The position numbers and the translations under genes are program-made. Shown here piece by piece: positions 26,201-34,836 of a stretch of DNA of 34,836 nucleotides (position 1 is its first letter; every line of letters starts with the position of its first letter). The notes beneath the pieces are model-generated. The model saw only the letters and a list, made by a program, of their open reading frames with translations, was not told the DNA's origin and made no database searches. The stretch is from a virus: positions 1 through 34,836 of IMG/VR virus record IMGVR_UViG_3300020470_000085; one strand, 5' to 3'.

Positions 26201-29200
26201 TCACAATCCTTTGCAATTAACTGAGGATCTGGAATAATATTATGATTTGCATAAGTTGTTGTACTTGACCAATTACCAGTCTTATTAACATTAATAGATG
26301 TTGATACAACTAAACCTTCACCTTCTGTAAGAACTGTCTTAGTAATAGAACCAAAGGTATCTAAAGCAGCTGCTACCTCAGCACATGCAGGTGCTAACTT
26401 ATCAACTGTAATAGTATTATCTGGATTTGGATCTACTGTTGAGTAAACTTTTGGTTGTAATGAGTTTCTCATAGCAAGAGTCATATACTCAGATGCTTTA
26501 ACAAACATCGAAGACATATCTCTCTTCCATTCATCTAATAGAGTAGTGAACCCTGCTGATGGATTACCTGTTATAGTTGTTGGTAGGTTTTTAAAATCTA
26601 ATCTCTTGTAAATCTCAGCGACTCTTTCATTACCACCAAGACGTAAATGATATATTACAGATTCGACATAATACTGTACATATGGATGGTAAGTAGTTGG
26701 GTTAGTTTGATAATCAGTAATACTAGCAATAATTGCTTGAGTTGATTCTTCTACAATATGCTGTTTGTTTCTTTCAATCAAATATGCAGCATCATAGAAT
26801 ATACCATCTGTTCTACCAGTAAGATGGAATATAATTTCAGGTGATCCACCAGGATCTTCACCTATTATAACAGTATCACCTAAAGCAACAGTATATGTAT
26901 CATTAAGAATGACTTGTCCTACACCAGCTAAATTAACATCACCACTTGTAGTTCCACTTAAACTATTAGGAGATGTATTACTAGATGCACTAGAATTACC
27001 AAGTATAGTTTTATCAACAGTTATTTGAGTTAAGCTGTCTATAGAAGCGATTCTAGTATCTGGTTGGAATGCTCTACCAGATGTCAAATACATTCCAACT
27101 GTTAAGTTATTAGTATCTGTTACTGTGACAGTTGTAGTATTGGTACTATATGTCGCATTAGTCTCAATATAGTCCCAATTTCTAATAGCAAGTCTTGCTA
27201 AGTTGGTAGCATATTTGAATATCTTAAATGACTCATCTTTATTATCTTTAATATAAGGAGTATCAGCAAATATAGTTGAATAATCAACAGTCTTAACATT
27301 ACCACCAAATCTTAAATCATGTTCATATGCATCAATGATAAAACCTATATCCTTGATGTAGTCATCAGTCTTAGTAGCCCAATCTAATGATGGGTAAGTT
27401 GCTTTACCATATCCAACTGCTTCAGATGTAATAAACTCTTTATTTCTTGCAAGTTGATTTGCAGAATCTAACCACCTTCCACTACGTTGGAATATATTTT
27501 TAATCTTCTTAAGATATCTTGTATTATAAGCAGCACCAGGTGCTTTCCAGTAAAATACCTTACCATAGAAGGTAACACCACCATAAGTAGCACCAGCTTT
27601 TACGCCTGGTCCTAATGGTGGTTGTGCAAAGGTAATATTGTCACCTGATACCGTGTATGCTACTTTTGGCTCTTGTAGAATACCATCAAGTGTTATAATA
27701 AGTGATTCTTCCTTAATAGGAGTGAATGGAACTCCATTCTGGTCCAGAACTTGGAATGTCTTTGTACCTACTAACTGACCATCACTATTGTATGTTCCAT
27801 CAAATGCACCATTGAGTGTAAATTCAAATGCACGAGTTTCATTGAAGTTAAAATCAGATGTAGCAACAGATCCAATACCTCTACGAACTCTCTGACTCTC
27901 AACGTTCTGAATACTTTGAGTAACTACTCTTGAAGTGTTTTCAACAGTAATCTTATTCTTTTCTGGATCCCAAAGTTGAATGACACTAAAATGATCTGCC
28001 TTAGCAACCTCAGATGGCATAGATGTACTAGCATCAGTCTCTACATCAACCTGACCAAAGAGTTTAAATCCAGCAGGGTGTGTTGTAGACTTGATTAAGT
28101 CTCTCCATTGCTCTATAGAAGTCTTAGACTTAATAACATATGAATAATCCTGATAGAAATTACTATCAATCAATCTTTGATTAGATACACCAAGTTTTCC
28201 TCTATCAGATTTAGAGAATCCTTGATTATCAAAGAAACTACTAATCTCTTCAGTAAACGTAGTAACGAATACAGCAGTAACAATACCAGTAGATGTTGAT
28301 GCTAATCCAGTAATGGCAATATCTTCCCTCAAGATCCCAGTCAGGGACTGGAGTTTCAGGAGGTTAGATCCTAGTCTCCACTCATAGACCTTTGCTCTTG
28401 CAATTTCTGTATTACCAATCTTTTGTACTACAGTTTCACCTTTTTGGAAATCTCCATTAATAGATTTTAATGATACTGTATATGGAGAACTAAAAGTAGA
28501 GGCAATAGATCTGTCTAAATGGAAAGCACTTCCGTTATTAGTAAATCTAACACTTTGAGGTATGCCTATAGTGCTACTATTGACATATGCTTTAACATCT
28601 CCTTCTACTATTGCTATTTTAGGTGCAGATTTATATCCTTCACCAGGAGAAGTTACATTTATCTGATAAATTTCTCCTGCTCTAGCAATAACTTCAAAAG
28701 AAGCATTTTTTCTTGGTGAAGGACTAGGAATATCAGGATCTAAAGCACTAGCACCAAATGCTGCACCTTCTCCTGTATCTTCAACAATTATAACTTTAGG
28801 GTTGACATAATTAGAACCCTTATTAGTAATGTTAACACTAGTTACAACTTGAGTTGCAGGATCAAATAATACTGTGGCTTCTGCCTGATAATCAGATCTA
28901 GGTGCTACACCTACAACTACAGGAACCTTATTATAATTAGATCCTAAGTTAACAACTTTAAAATCATTAATCTCACCAGTTGCGAATTGACCTGTAGTTG
29001 TATATGTTATCGTTCCTGACCCGTCCCAGAGAGGAGGATCGCCAACCAAATCATATACAAAGCGATTGCTAGTAACATAATTGATAACCTTCGTACCTTG
29101 TAGTGGATCAGTAATGAGTTTTAATTTTCCATCACCGCTATTAACAATATTGTTATTATCAAAGTAATAGAAATTAGTAAAATCAGTTCCAACCTTAGTT

Positions 29201-32200
29201 GTATAAGTATTAGTCTTTAATCTTGATCCAAATCCAAACTTAACATCTGTATATGCACCATCATTACCTGGTAATGTTGTTGATGCTAATTTCTCAACAG
29301 TTATTAAGTTATAATTCTTACTAGGACTGATATCAAAGTAAGTCCCACTGAGACTACTATGAGACGTATCGAACTTATACTTATAAAATTCTTGTATATC
29401 TAATTCTGGGTTTGGTACAAATGTACTATTATCTTCTGAGAATTCAAATTTATACTCTATAGAAGAGAACGCACTAACAGAGACCAATCTCTTAGGATTA
29501 CTAGAGTCAAAGAACGTAGTACTAATATCAACAGAACTAGCAGATGACTTCTCTATACCATAATCAAATACAACTGTTGCTTTTTGTGTTGTACTATCAT
29601 ATGACTTAATATAACCAGAACCAGCAATATCTCCTATTTGGAAATTATTAGTAAAATTATATTGTGCTTTATATAAAGTAATTTCCTTGTTATCGTAGTG
29701 GTCAACAGCAATTGTAGACTCTTGACCTCTATTAACAGATAAAGTATTGCTATTAATAGCAGTAATCTTGATTACTTCATCTCCTATCAATAGAAGATCA
29801 TCTACAGCAAATCCTGTAGCATCATCAACTGTAACAGAAGTATTGTTAGATGCAAAACCTGCATGATCAACAAATATAGTTAATCTTGCTGTACTTTGAG
29901 ATCCACCAGATCTTACAAGACTTTCATCAGCAACTCCTAATTGATCACCAAACTTATATCCACTACCAGCATTCTGTATTGTAACATTTGATACAACACC
30001 AGCAGCAGATACAGTAATAGACGCAGTTGCACCAGTACCACTACCACTAGTTAATGGAATATTAGTATATGAATTTTCTGTATAATCAGCACCACCATTT
30101 AATATAGTAAATCTACCAATACCACTATCATTAACCTTTGTCTTATTAGATGGTGTTTTAAAAGTAACTTCTTGATATAAACGTTTTCTTAAATACCAAG
30201 TTTTAGTTTTAGTATCATCATCTGGATTGATATCAATAGTTACCTTATCACCAATACCCAATCCATGTTCAGATGATGTCTCAATAAGAGCAACACTTTG
30301 ATTGACAATAAAGGGTTCTAAATTATCACTTAATGATGTAAGTGTTATTATCTTAGATCCTGAAGTATTGAATAGATCACTTGATTGTATATAATAAGTA
30401 TCATCAATAATCCATGTTCCTGAAAGAACTTTTATCTTAAGTATGTTCTGACTTGATGTACCTTCTAGTACTTGAGCAGTAGCTATAGGAGTATTAACAC
30501 CATCAGTAAGGCTTAAAGTAGCACCTTCAGTGTAAGAACTGTTCTGATCAACTAAAATACTGAAAGTCTTAATATCTGCTGAGAATGTTCCTGTATTATC
30601 AAACGTTCCTTGTACGTTTTTCAACACAATGTCATTATCACTAGCAACTGTACCTACTATCTCACCATAAGCACCAGAAGATGGCTGTCTTAATGTATCA
30701 TCAGCAAACAGATATGCAGTTTGAATTGTTGTTAACTTAACTACCTTATTTTCTTTTGATTGTAGATAACTAACAGTTTCACCTTTAACAGACTTAACTC
30801 TTGCTTCTGCTTCCGAACCATCTGTTCCTACTTCATCAAAATAAACTTTTGAATTAACTGAGAAGTTAGAAGATGACCTCTCTATAGCAACATCATCAAT
30901 AGAACCAGGAGTAATATCAGAAATACTAGCAATTACACCTTCACCATTTATAGGTGTAGCATCAACATAAAATCTTTTGGCATTCTTAGGAAGATCATTC
31001 TGATTAATCTTAGAATTATAGTTACTATCTACAGGTAATGAATAGAAATTGTCTCCTAAGAAATAAGGGAACTGTGGTACTTGATTACTATCAATAGTTA
31101 AGAAGTATGCATAAGTTCCTTTTGGAAAATCTGGAGTAACACAGAATCTACCATTATTCTGATCTAAAGTCCCTGACTTATGATTGTAAGTATAATCATT
31201 ATTAAATGTCCCTAAAGGATAGGTTACCTTAGAAGGACCATCTATACGATCACCATTAAGAGAATAACTAGATGTCATTCTAATTATTGATGTTGTAGCA
31301 TCTAATGGATCTTCATATCCAAATGCACCATATATGGGGTTACCATCATAAGCAAAACCTATGATAGGTGAATGAGTCTTAGTTGCTGGTTCACTACCAG
31401 TATTACTTAAATTATCATTAAGAGAAACACGAAGTGCTTTAGGGTTTGCTACATGTGCATATCCATAGTAAAGATTATTATCAAAGTTCTCAAACAAATA
31501 ACCATACTCAGTATCTAAATTAGATTTAACTTTTTCAAACCTATTGAAGTTCCATTCTTTAAGTAATGGAATTCCTGTAGCGTTCTCTCCAACAGGGATA
31601 ATATCTACATTTATATTCTCTTGTGTATAGAAGTTACCCTCATCTACCTTTTCAAATTCTTTTAGTTTACCTTCAGTATCAAGAACTGCATTAAATTCAG
31701 CAAATCTACCTTTACCTGCATTGTCACGAATTCTTACGATTGGTGGAGAACTGTAAAACTCTCCTTTATTAGCGATTGTAAGGCTTGTAACCTTACCTTG
31801 TGTTACTACAGCATTTACTACACCATTCCTACCAGATGTAATAACAATATCTGGAGTTCTTGGGAATACATCATCAGTATCAACTACAATACTCTCTACA
31901 ACTTCTCCTGATAATATTGCTCGTGCTTTGTTTGCAACACCATCTACAAGAACAAAGGGCGGTTTAACGTACCCTCTTCCTTGTACACTAACATTAATAC
32001 TTTCTAGTTTACCGAACCTTATACTTTCTGTATCCTTGTAACCGTAGACAGGGACACCGTTTACAAGGATTCCAACATCTCTCTTAGGAGTCTTATATAC
32101 TTCTGTAGTTCTTGTTGCTTGCTTTCTTATAAGACGAAGTAATCTTTGATCCTTTACAGTTTGAGTAACAGTCGATCCATCTAGAATATCATATGATGGA

Positions 32201-33624
32201 TAACTGGAACTAGTAATATAATAATACTGTTCATCTTCATGGATAGAAGAAACATTGGTCATTACCTGGTCCAATGCAGTTTCCACAGCAGCATGTGTAG
32301 AAGAATTAACATCACCAGTAGTAAGAACCCAACGTGATTGACCATTTAACATGATCTTAGGATCATTAGTCTCAAATCCTGGCTGGGAGACTTGTATTTT
32401 ATCTCCTGGGCTTGAATACGCTGCTGTATCAGTAGCATTCAAGTTGTATATTACACCAAGGCTTAAAAGAGTAACATTAGCTCCTTTAAGTAGTACTGGT
32501 TTGTACACAGATGATCCAATTACGTGAGTTAATGGATTATCCCGTTTGGAAATGATGAATTGTGAAACTGTACTCTCATCAAATGAGATTGTTTCGTCAC
32601 CTATTAAGATTTCTCCAGTATCATCCCATCCTTGAGTAGAGAATACATTAATACGTTTACCGACACCATCAGTATTAGGAAGTTCTTTCTCAAGACGAGT
32701 CTTAGTTGAGACAGAGAAGAGACCATTAACAGTTTCTGGTGCTAAAACGATATTCCATATTACTTCATTATCAGAAGTACCTTCTGCATATACATTGTCA
32801 ACAGTAGCAGAAGCATATCCATATTCTTCAGTAGCAGTCTGGACAATAGTCTGTCCTATTAAATCTTTTGCGTTACCACTGACAACTTTTGCTTTTAAAG
32901 CATATACATTGATCCAATCAGCATTGGATGCTTTGTAAGTAAAATCTCTTGGTTTGTAAACTTCTGGTTTATTTTCTACATCTTTCGCAATAATAGTATT
33001 GAAAATAAACTTAATGGAACTATCAGTTCCCTTTGCCTTATAAAATTTCTGTATATTCTTAATAAGGGTTCTCTTATCAACTTCACCTCTGAGATACTTC
33101 TCAGGGAAAGAACCCAAATACTGATTCTCAAAACTCTTTATAAACGCATAGATGAAAAGGTTACTAACGTTGTATACCTTCTCTCCTGAGTTGTGAGGGG
33201 CAGCAGTAGTAGTTTTATAGTCTGATTCAGAATAAAGGTCACCTAGCGTTGTATTGCCACTGACACCCCTTACACAACCACTTAGTGTTGTAGTAGTACG
33301 AGTATCATAAAATACAATCTCATCACCAATTCTTACGTATCCGTTTTTCTTTGGAAAACTCGTCGCATCTTGTAATACAATTGTATCATCACTAGCAGAA
33401 ATACTAGTGTCCAAGATATCAGACTGTCTAAGAAGATTTTGTTCATAATAATCTATATCTCTATATTTTTGTATATTAGAGATAATGTCTAAAGGACCAC
33501 CTTGTAATTCCTGTGCTTCATAATACTTCTGTATGAACTTAGTAAACAATTCATACTCTGAAGTTATAAAATCAGGTATCTGTGACTCAATAAGAGTAGA
33601 TATTCTTTTGGTCTTAACTGCCAT
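23254..33624 (-). CDS. Giant modular virion protein (3456 aa) in gp7 position, with YHYH domain
   Basis: A 3456-residue structural protein between gp6 and gp8, where T4 has gp7 (about 1030 residues). The N-terminus (IPDFITSEYELFTKFIQKYY, then RDIDYYE near 50-60, and KGTDSSIKFIFN near 195) is a helical domain I know from marine T4-like virion proteins. Residues about 735-880 hold a YHYH-type domain: SPIIGFAYDGNPIYGAFGY, then GRFCVTPDFPKGTYAYF and FPYFLGDNFY. Several GxGY/GxNY...P.V beta modules occur (near 550, 1180, 1220, 1560, 1605, 1660, 2950). Five 'IGDExI..Y' modules lie near 75-150, 330-380, 1260-1312, 3136-3195 and 3395-3456. Three 'LDGVLQ' modules lie near 1975, 2530 and 2635. Helical segments with LARNKEFI and LIERNKQHI lie near 2030-2130 and 2270-2430. 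No signal peptide or membrane segment is evident. Inferred role: baseplate wedge or periphery. Assignment as a true gp7 orthologue is by position only. Confidence 0.85.
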   Translation of the reverse strand: MAVKTKRISTLIESQIPDFITSEYELFTKFIQKYYEAQELQGGPLDIISNIQKYRDIDYYEQNLLRQSDILDTSISASDDTIVLQDATSFPKKNGYVRIGDEIVFYDTRTTTTLSGCVRGVSGNTTLGDLYSESDYKTTTAAPHNSGEKVYNVSNLFIYAFIKSFENQYLGSFPEKYLRGEVDKRTLIKNIQKFYKAKGTDSSIKFIFNTIIAKDVENKPEVYKPRDFTYKASNADWINVYALKAKVVSGNAKDLIGQTIVQTATEEYGYASATVDNVYAEGTSDNEVIWNIVLAPETVNGLFSVSTKTRLEKELPNTDGVGKRINVFSTQGWDDTGEILIGDETISFDESTVSQFIISKRDNPLTHVIGSSVYKPVLLKGANVTLLSLGVIYNLNATDTAAYSSPGDKIQVSQPGFETNDPKIMLNGQSRWVLTTGDVNSSTHAAVETALDQVMTNVSSIHEDEQYYYITSSSYPSYDILDGSTVTQTVKDQRLLRLIRKQATRTTEVYKTPKRDVGILVNGVPVYGYKDTESIRFGKLESINVSVQGRGYVKPPFVLVDGVANKARAILSGEVVESIVVDTDDVFPRTPDIVITSGRNGVVNAVVTQGKVTSLTIANKGEFYSSPPIVRIRDNAGKGRFAEFNAVLDTEGKLKEFEKVDEGNFYTQENINVDIIPVGENATGIPLLKEWNFNRFEKVKSNLDTEYGYLFENFDNNLYYGYAHVANPKALRVSLNDNLSNTGSEPATKTHSPIIGFAYDGNPIYGAFGYEDPLDATTSIIRMTSSYSLNGDRIDGPSKVTYPLGTFNNDYTYNHKSGTLDQNNGRFCVTPDFPKGTYAYFLTIDSNQVPQFPYFLGDNFYSLPVDSNYNSKINQNDLPKNAKRFYVDATPINGEGVIASISDITPGSIDDVAIERSSSNFSVNSKVYFDEVGTDGSEAEARVKSVKGETVSYLQSKENKVVKLTTIQTAYLFADDTLRQPSSGAYGEIVGTVASDNDIVLKNVQGTFDNTGTFSADIKTFSILVDQNSSYTEGATLSLTDGVNTPIATAQVLEGTSSQNILKIKVLSGTWIIDDTYYIQSSDLFNTSGSKIITLTSLSDNLEPFIVNQSVALIETSSEHGLGIGDKVTIDINPDDDTKTKTWYLRKRLYQEVTFKTPSNKTKVNDSGIGRFTILNGGADYTENSYTNIPLTSGSGTGATASITVSAAGVVSNVTIQNAGSGYKFGDQLGVADESLVRSGGSQSTARLTIFVDHAGFASNNTSVTVDDATGFAVDDLLLIGDEVIKITAINSNTLSVNRGQESTIAVDHYDNKEITLYKAQYNFTNNFQIGDIAGSGYIKSYDSTTQKATVVFDYGIEKSSASSVDISTTFFDSSNPKRLVSVSAFSSIEYKFEFSEDNSTFVPNPELDIQEFYKYKFDTSHSSLSGTYFDISPSKNYNLITVEKLASTTLPGNDGAYTDVKFGFGSRLKTNTYTTKVGTDFTNFYYFDNNNIVNSGDGKLKLITDPLQGTKVINYVTSNRFVYDLVGDPPLWDGSGTITYTTTGQFATGEINDFKVVNLGSNYNKVPVVVGVAPRSDYQAEATVLFDPATQVVTSVNITNKGSNYVNPKVIIVEDTGEGAAFGASALDPDIPSPSPRKNASFEVIARAGEIYQINVTSPGEGYKSAPKIAIVEGDVKAYVNSSTIGIPQSVRFTNNGSAFHLDRSIASTFSSPYTVSLKSINGDFQKGETVVQKIGNTEIARAKVYEWRLGSNLLKLQSLTGILREDIAITGLASTSTGIVTAVFVTTFTEEISSFFDNQGFSKSDRGKLGVSNQRLIDSNFYQDYSYVIKSKTSIEQWRDLIKSTTHPAGFKLFGQVDVETDASTSMPSEVAKADHFSVIQLWDPEKNKITVENTSRVVTQSIQNVESQRVRRGIGSVATSDFNFNETRAFEFTLNGAFDGTYNSDGQLVGTKTFQVLDQNGVPFTPIKEESLIITLDGILQEPKVAYTVSGDNITFAQPPLGPGVKAGATYGGVTFYGKVFYWKAPGAAYNTRYLKKIKNIFQRSGRWLDSANQLARNKEFITSEAVGYGKATYPSLDWATKTDDYIKDIGFIIDAYEHDLRFGGNVKTVDYSTIFADTPYIKDNKDESFKIFKYATNLARLAIRNWDYIETNATYSTNTTTVTVTDTNNLTVGMYLTSGRAFQPDTRIASIDSLTQITVDKTILGNSSASSNTSPNSLSGTTSGDVNLAGVGQVILNDTYTVALGDTVIIGEDPGGSPEIIFHLTGRTDGIFYDAAYLIERNKQHIVEESTQAIIASITDYQTNPTTYHPYVQYYVESVIYHLRLGGNERVAEIYKRLDFKNLPTTITGNPSAGFTTLLDEWKRDMSSMFVKASEYMTLAMRNSLQPKVYSTVDPNPDNTITVDKLAPACAEVAAALDTFGSITKTVLTEGEGLVVSTSINVNKTGNWSSTTTYANHNIIPDPQLIAKDCDNVVSAVDSLYDSFQDIISERSVTRSNPDYVDGENTDFELYWDDGTAVDTNEDEDFFLTINAVLQTPKYSAAVSPDSYFIDRTNVPNVLKFSVAPIWDQDLGAKNLGEATAVEKVVGIGVGNYKRLTIDYDLVDNVKSGPFLILDVEDGTSQTVEQKDYLYVFLDGVLQREGYSYTIAGPNIFFNVPINKKMKVDMRYLYGRDAGQTLNIYDFAPDTYFAVGTFVLETTSAWVDPFLTYAWMGEKVGTGIHCWQVRANGTYNVIGEVSSAYKTSTTLSFSIKSQNASVEPGLDLIFAVKTDYSKTYTFPESQFTNPTLTFPVDSTGRKQLFSDNSIWFGTTLGTTYRNPFAYLANGDLVRVEGEDKFRRIKKVPESTTSKDGRGGEQLTDDVYSNISVEGFNGVTRGEGLSVVATVEGGKVTALTWNRRSYDPLTQPTAYQYFTPPVLEFIPEDGTGGGARAEVIVSKGQVLSVDLLDGGSGYTKAPIVVVARRFDILTERDIGVSLINAEMVPQVEIGQGAVSASRITILGTQVQGVDTFTSTLFNSPHDVTKKITAEIQIDTDNIAEGESGFDMPVGQEQPGGANIVYIEPQPVEVIGEGGALQNEYEATVVSAELQDIVSLNSVTKVQKHIVSTLTHEIRNTALTNINYFEDAAYTNVDTNIGDSIVYIPDTSKFNSNGHLLIGNERIRYWRKLSDRFLAVDRGLYGTSDQFHAAGTYVRQVPELISIAPVGIVKIESESSDVSIINASAGAVTESEYERQIQTPANTLSDSKTEIIVKPPETGIVDQYEEIAFLTDPVVQRNGNLVDLTEPYTVTKRDTTVIEVLNEVFGREVLLIGDYIIGNVGSTIGMYDQSGVDVGAAGVSALTIGEIDRIFASMTIKDFILRSQSNYTLSGDYFNLGRPTTQNPVAITSSSGTIGGNVVVQDTTHWPATGYIFTSGGTVIQYTSKTSTTFEGCTLYSGPNSIANGQELVPYYPT

Positions 33625-34836
33625 TACTCTTTATACGCAACGAAACTGGAATTTGCTATATCAACATCAAGATACATCTCTCGAAGTGCCTTGATATCAT
33701 TAGAAAGGGGTTTAACCGTTAGGGAAATACGATTATCAAAATAACTACCTTTAATAATAGTCATGTTGTGTAACATAATCTCACCTTTCGCATAATCAAT
33801 ATCACCAACTTCCTTGTCCAGGACTACCTTATCGCCAGTCACAGGATCTAGTCTATATAGGACAATTTTCTTATCCCTGTCCTCTAGATAGACATCATAA
33901 GTAGGATGTTCTGTTACCCTAAACCCAGTAGAGGAAAGAACTGGATCATCACAATCACTATCAAATGCATTTTGGTAACACACTTCATAAAAATAAGTAG
34001 AATTTAATTGAGGATAGAAATCTCTCCTCATAGAAAGAGATGTCAAGTTAGAATTAATACTACGATCCGCATCATCTATCACTCCAATAAACTTACTGTA
34101 ACGGAATGTACCCTTAAACTTCTCAGTATCAGAGTTATCAACATAGTTTTGTATAGATCCAATAACCTTATCTCTTATTTGAGAAGGAGTTTGATCTGTT
34201 TGCAAACTGTCATAATAGATTTTACTATTCATTTCAACGTGAAGAATAGCAGGATCTACAATTACTGGTTGAACAGATGCTACAACATACTTCTTTAACT
34301 GCTCAACAATCTGATTTTTAGTTAAAGATGTCAAATATGATGCATCTGATGGTTTTAAAACTATAAAAACTTTTCCATAATCAGGTGGATCTTGATCTTC
34401 TCCACCAAATATGATTATATCGCTAGTAGCAGGATAGATATTTCTTACGATTGCACCATAATCGTCAGAGGTCACTGCACGATCCTGTGACCCATATGTT
34501 TTCGGTGCGTTATATTTGATCTTATCAGTCGTTTCAATGACCTCTCCACCTGCTGAGGCGATGGTAGAGTTGATTGTAACAGTAAATTGGTTAGGTGAAA
34601 CCCCACTAGGGTTCTCAATAACACCAGAAAAGACAAAAGTCTTCACTCCATTAGACTCTGGACCACTAGTAGTGATGTAAGAAACCTCAATACCAGCGTT
34701 ATTTTCTAGTTTTTTGCCTAAAACACCATCACCAAAGATCAATTCATACCTTTCATCTTCAATTTCATCAAGGAAAAACACTTTAGAGTTAGCATCTATA
34801 CCTAAAATGTTATCAGAAACCAAATATGGTTCGTTA
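33624..34836 (-). CDS. 6: Baseplate wedge protein gp6-like, 5'-truncated by window edge
   Basis: The last 403 codons of a T4-like gp6, a baseplate wedge subunit that dimerises into the ring holding wedges together around the tail hub. The visible part opens with NEPYLVSDNILG and then carries the baseplate-J/gp6 signature FGDGVLGK..., followed by VSYITTSGPESNG (about visible residues 34-60). A central segment reads YGKVFIVLKPSDASYLTSLT, typical of marine T4-like gp6 in my recollection. The frame stays open to base 34836, so the true start lies upstream; a possible TTG start at 34823 is internal. The TAA stop overlaps the next ATG by one base (TAATG), with AAAGAG just before it, suggesting translational coupling to the giant downstream gene. 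Seen: motifs, open frame and overlap. Known: J/gp6 family motif. Inferred: role from family and from the gp8 gene downstream. The main uncertainty is the missing N-terminus. Confidence 0.88.
   Translation of the reverse strand, partial: NEPYLVSDNILGIDANSKVFFLDEIEDERYELIFGDGVLGKKLENNAGIEVSYITTSGPESNGVKTFVFSGVIENPSGVSPNQFTVTINSTIASAGGEVIETTDKIKYNAPKTYGSQDRAVTSDDYGAIVRNIYPATSDIIIFGGEDQDPPDYGKVFIVLKPSDASYLTSLTKNQIVEQLKKYVVASVQPVIVDPAILHVEMNSKIYYDSLQTDQTPSQIRDKVIGSIQNYVDNSDTEKFKGTFRYSKFIGVIDDADRSINSNLTSLSMRRDFYPQLNSTYFYEVCYQNAFDSDCDDPVLSSTGFRVTEHPTYDVYLEDRDKKIVLYRLDPVTGDKVVLDKEVGDIDYAKGEIMLHNMTIIKGSYFDNRISLTVKPLSNDIKALREMYLDVDIANSSFVAYKE

Noticed and set aside
33624-34823. A complete gp6 starting at a TTG at 34823
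   Set aside because: The frame continues upstream to the window edge (NEPYL...), and the family is longer at the N-terminus; the gene is truncated by the window.
1-34836. tRNA genes, insertion sequences, integrase or attachment sites, anti-defence genes and photosynthesis genes
   Set aside because: Looked for and not seen; the window is fully occupied by structural genes.

Overview
All genes in this window read on the minus strand, almost without gaps, and all look like virion structural genes of a T4-like marine myovirus. The best guess is a cyanophage of Prochlorococcus or Synechococcus. A related T4-like pelagiphage cannot be excluded, because the window holds no host-diagnostic gene such as psbA. 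Evidence for this: a gp6-like baseplate wedge protein followed by a convincing gp8 homologue in T4 order, giant modular proteins of the kind seen in marine T4-like phages, low GC (spot counts about 27-48% per 60-base line), and T4-late-type TATAAATA elements in the few intergenic gaps.

Layout in the direction of transcription (high to low coordinates): (1) 34836-33624, C-terminal part of gp6. (2) 33624-23254, a 3456-residue giant in the gp7 position, with a marine-phage N-terminal helical domain, a YHYH domain, many repeated beta modules and an alpha-helical 'RNK' module. (3) 23205-21388, gp8. (4) 21329-13206, a 2707-residue DUF4815-type structural protein. (5) 13196-12990, a 68-residue conserved small protein with a coiled coil. 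(6) 13003-7547, an 1818-residue tail-fibre-like protein with two cupredoxin-like segments. (7) 7544-7044, a 166-residue unknown protein. (8) 6998 to beyond base 1, at least 2332 residues of a fibre-like protein with a beta-helix-like region and an 11-unit Cys/YPR repeat array. Gene 8 has no stop in the window.

Inference: gp6, the gp7-position giant and gp8 build the baseplate wedge. The DUF4815 protein and the two fibre-like proteins probably form the baseplate periphery and host-contact fibres. Homologues of T4 gp9-gp12 are not recognisable here; the giants occupy that territory. Late-promoter-like motifs lie 34-36 nt before three start codons (gp8, the DUF4815 gene, the repeat fibre gene), and a fourth lies inside the 68-residue gene beside a perfect 10-bp hairpin. 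This suggests several late transcription units within the cluster.

The most unusual features are the way beta-repeats interrupt an alpha-helical module in the left-most gene, an exact 18-residue tandem repeat in the same protein, and a pair of cupredoxin-like domains (one with an apparently intact ligand set, one degenerate and interrupted by another module) in the 1818-residue fibre. No defence system, CRISPR array, tRNA, mobile element or metabolic gene was found. No stretch over 300 bases lacks a gene.
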